The notes below the pieces were generated by a model. It saw only the letters and a list, made by a program, of their open reading frames with translations. It had not been told where the DNA came from and did no database searches. Positions 63,930 to 64,000 of a stretch of 64,000 bases of DNA are shown piece by piece. The position numbers and the translations under genes are program-made. The DNA is taken from contig JARXAE010000003.1 in assembly GCA_029866005.1 (NCBI GenBank), positions 302,895 through 366,894 of the forward strand. Reading direction: 5' to 3'. The stretch is from Fimbriimonas sp. GTDB taxonomy: Bacteria > Armatimonadota > Fimbriimonadia > Fimbriimonadales > Fimbriimonadaceae. How positions within the stretch are numbered: position 1 is the stretch's first letter; every line of letters begins with the position of its first letter.

Positions 63930-64000
63930 TTCATCGTCTTCGGGCAAAGTTTCGGCAAAATCGTGAACCAGTTAATATGAGTCTGCGGAGTCCCCGCCCG

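Overview
The window looks like chromosome from an uncultured or little-studied diderm bacterium, most likely Armatimonadota, class Fimbriimonadia. The 16S rRNA gene (46521-48030) reads to me as fimbriimonad-like and carries the variant bacterial signature ACACCTACGGGTGGCAGC at position 338. Other traits fit: a 16S gene not followed by 23S, a SerB-SerA fusion, moderately GC-rich DNA, tightly packed genes on both strands, and a protein (53003-53605) ending in a beta-strand with terminal Phe, as outer-membrane barrels do. Placement is from memory of sequence features, not from a search.

Layout. 1-6450: a small membrane protein, tmRNA, the serine genes serC and serB-serA, a PIG-L deacetylase, and a photolyase-like protein that lacks the usual iron-sulfur cysteines. 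6458-12803: the most unusual part. A Y-family polymerase gene (dinB) is followed on the minus-strand map by two tandem copies of a four-gene cassette (thioredoxin-fold protein, polytopic membrane protein, prepilin-like protein, 8-Cys lipoprotein), with a dinB fragment between them. 12804-13662: a long gene-poor spacer with strong, partly mutually exclusive RNA hairpins. 13663-24480: lipoprotein, glycerate kinase, MFS transporter, GH2 beta-mannosidase, GapN-like dehydrogenase, small regulators, and three translationally coupled paralogues with HTH-like and membrane segments. 24554-36450: leader peptide, RsgA, a lone SdhA, ThuA, tricorn-like protease, HAD phosphatase, menaquinone methyltransferase plus polyprenyl synthase, acetyltransferase and hydrolase. 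36534-45060: hybrid histidine kinase with an HD-GYP response regulator, double ALDH with DeoC, and an ECF sigma factor with its membrane partner. 45131-48134: tRNA-Arg(UCU), an Imm22-like protein, and a lone 16S rRNA gene with its own terminator. 48171-64000: small exported proteins, DUF2256, CutC, an MhqO/MhqD pair, YebC, rhomboid, acyltransferase, GH20, HflX, a creatininase-like amidohydrolase, a RepA-like ATPase, and a three-gene operon of exported proteins.

Two genome-wide habits are visible. Many genes have a TANNNT -10 element only 5-8 bases before the start codon, which implies leaderless mRNAs. Downstream operon genes often start inside the previous stop codon (ATGA, GTGA and repeatedly TTGA). 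Several start choices below rest on these patterns.

The best candidate for an undescribed system is the duplicated cassette at 7849-12803. Both copies keep the same gene order and overlaps and all eight lipoprotein cysteines, although the proteins have diverged strongly. The dinB fragment between them has changed almost only at silent sites. This suggests two divergent alleles of an exported, disulfide-rich system stacked side by side by recombination at dinB.
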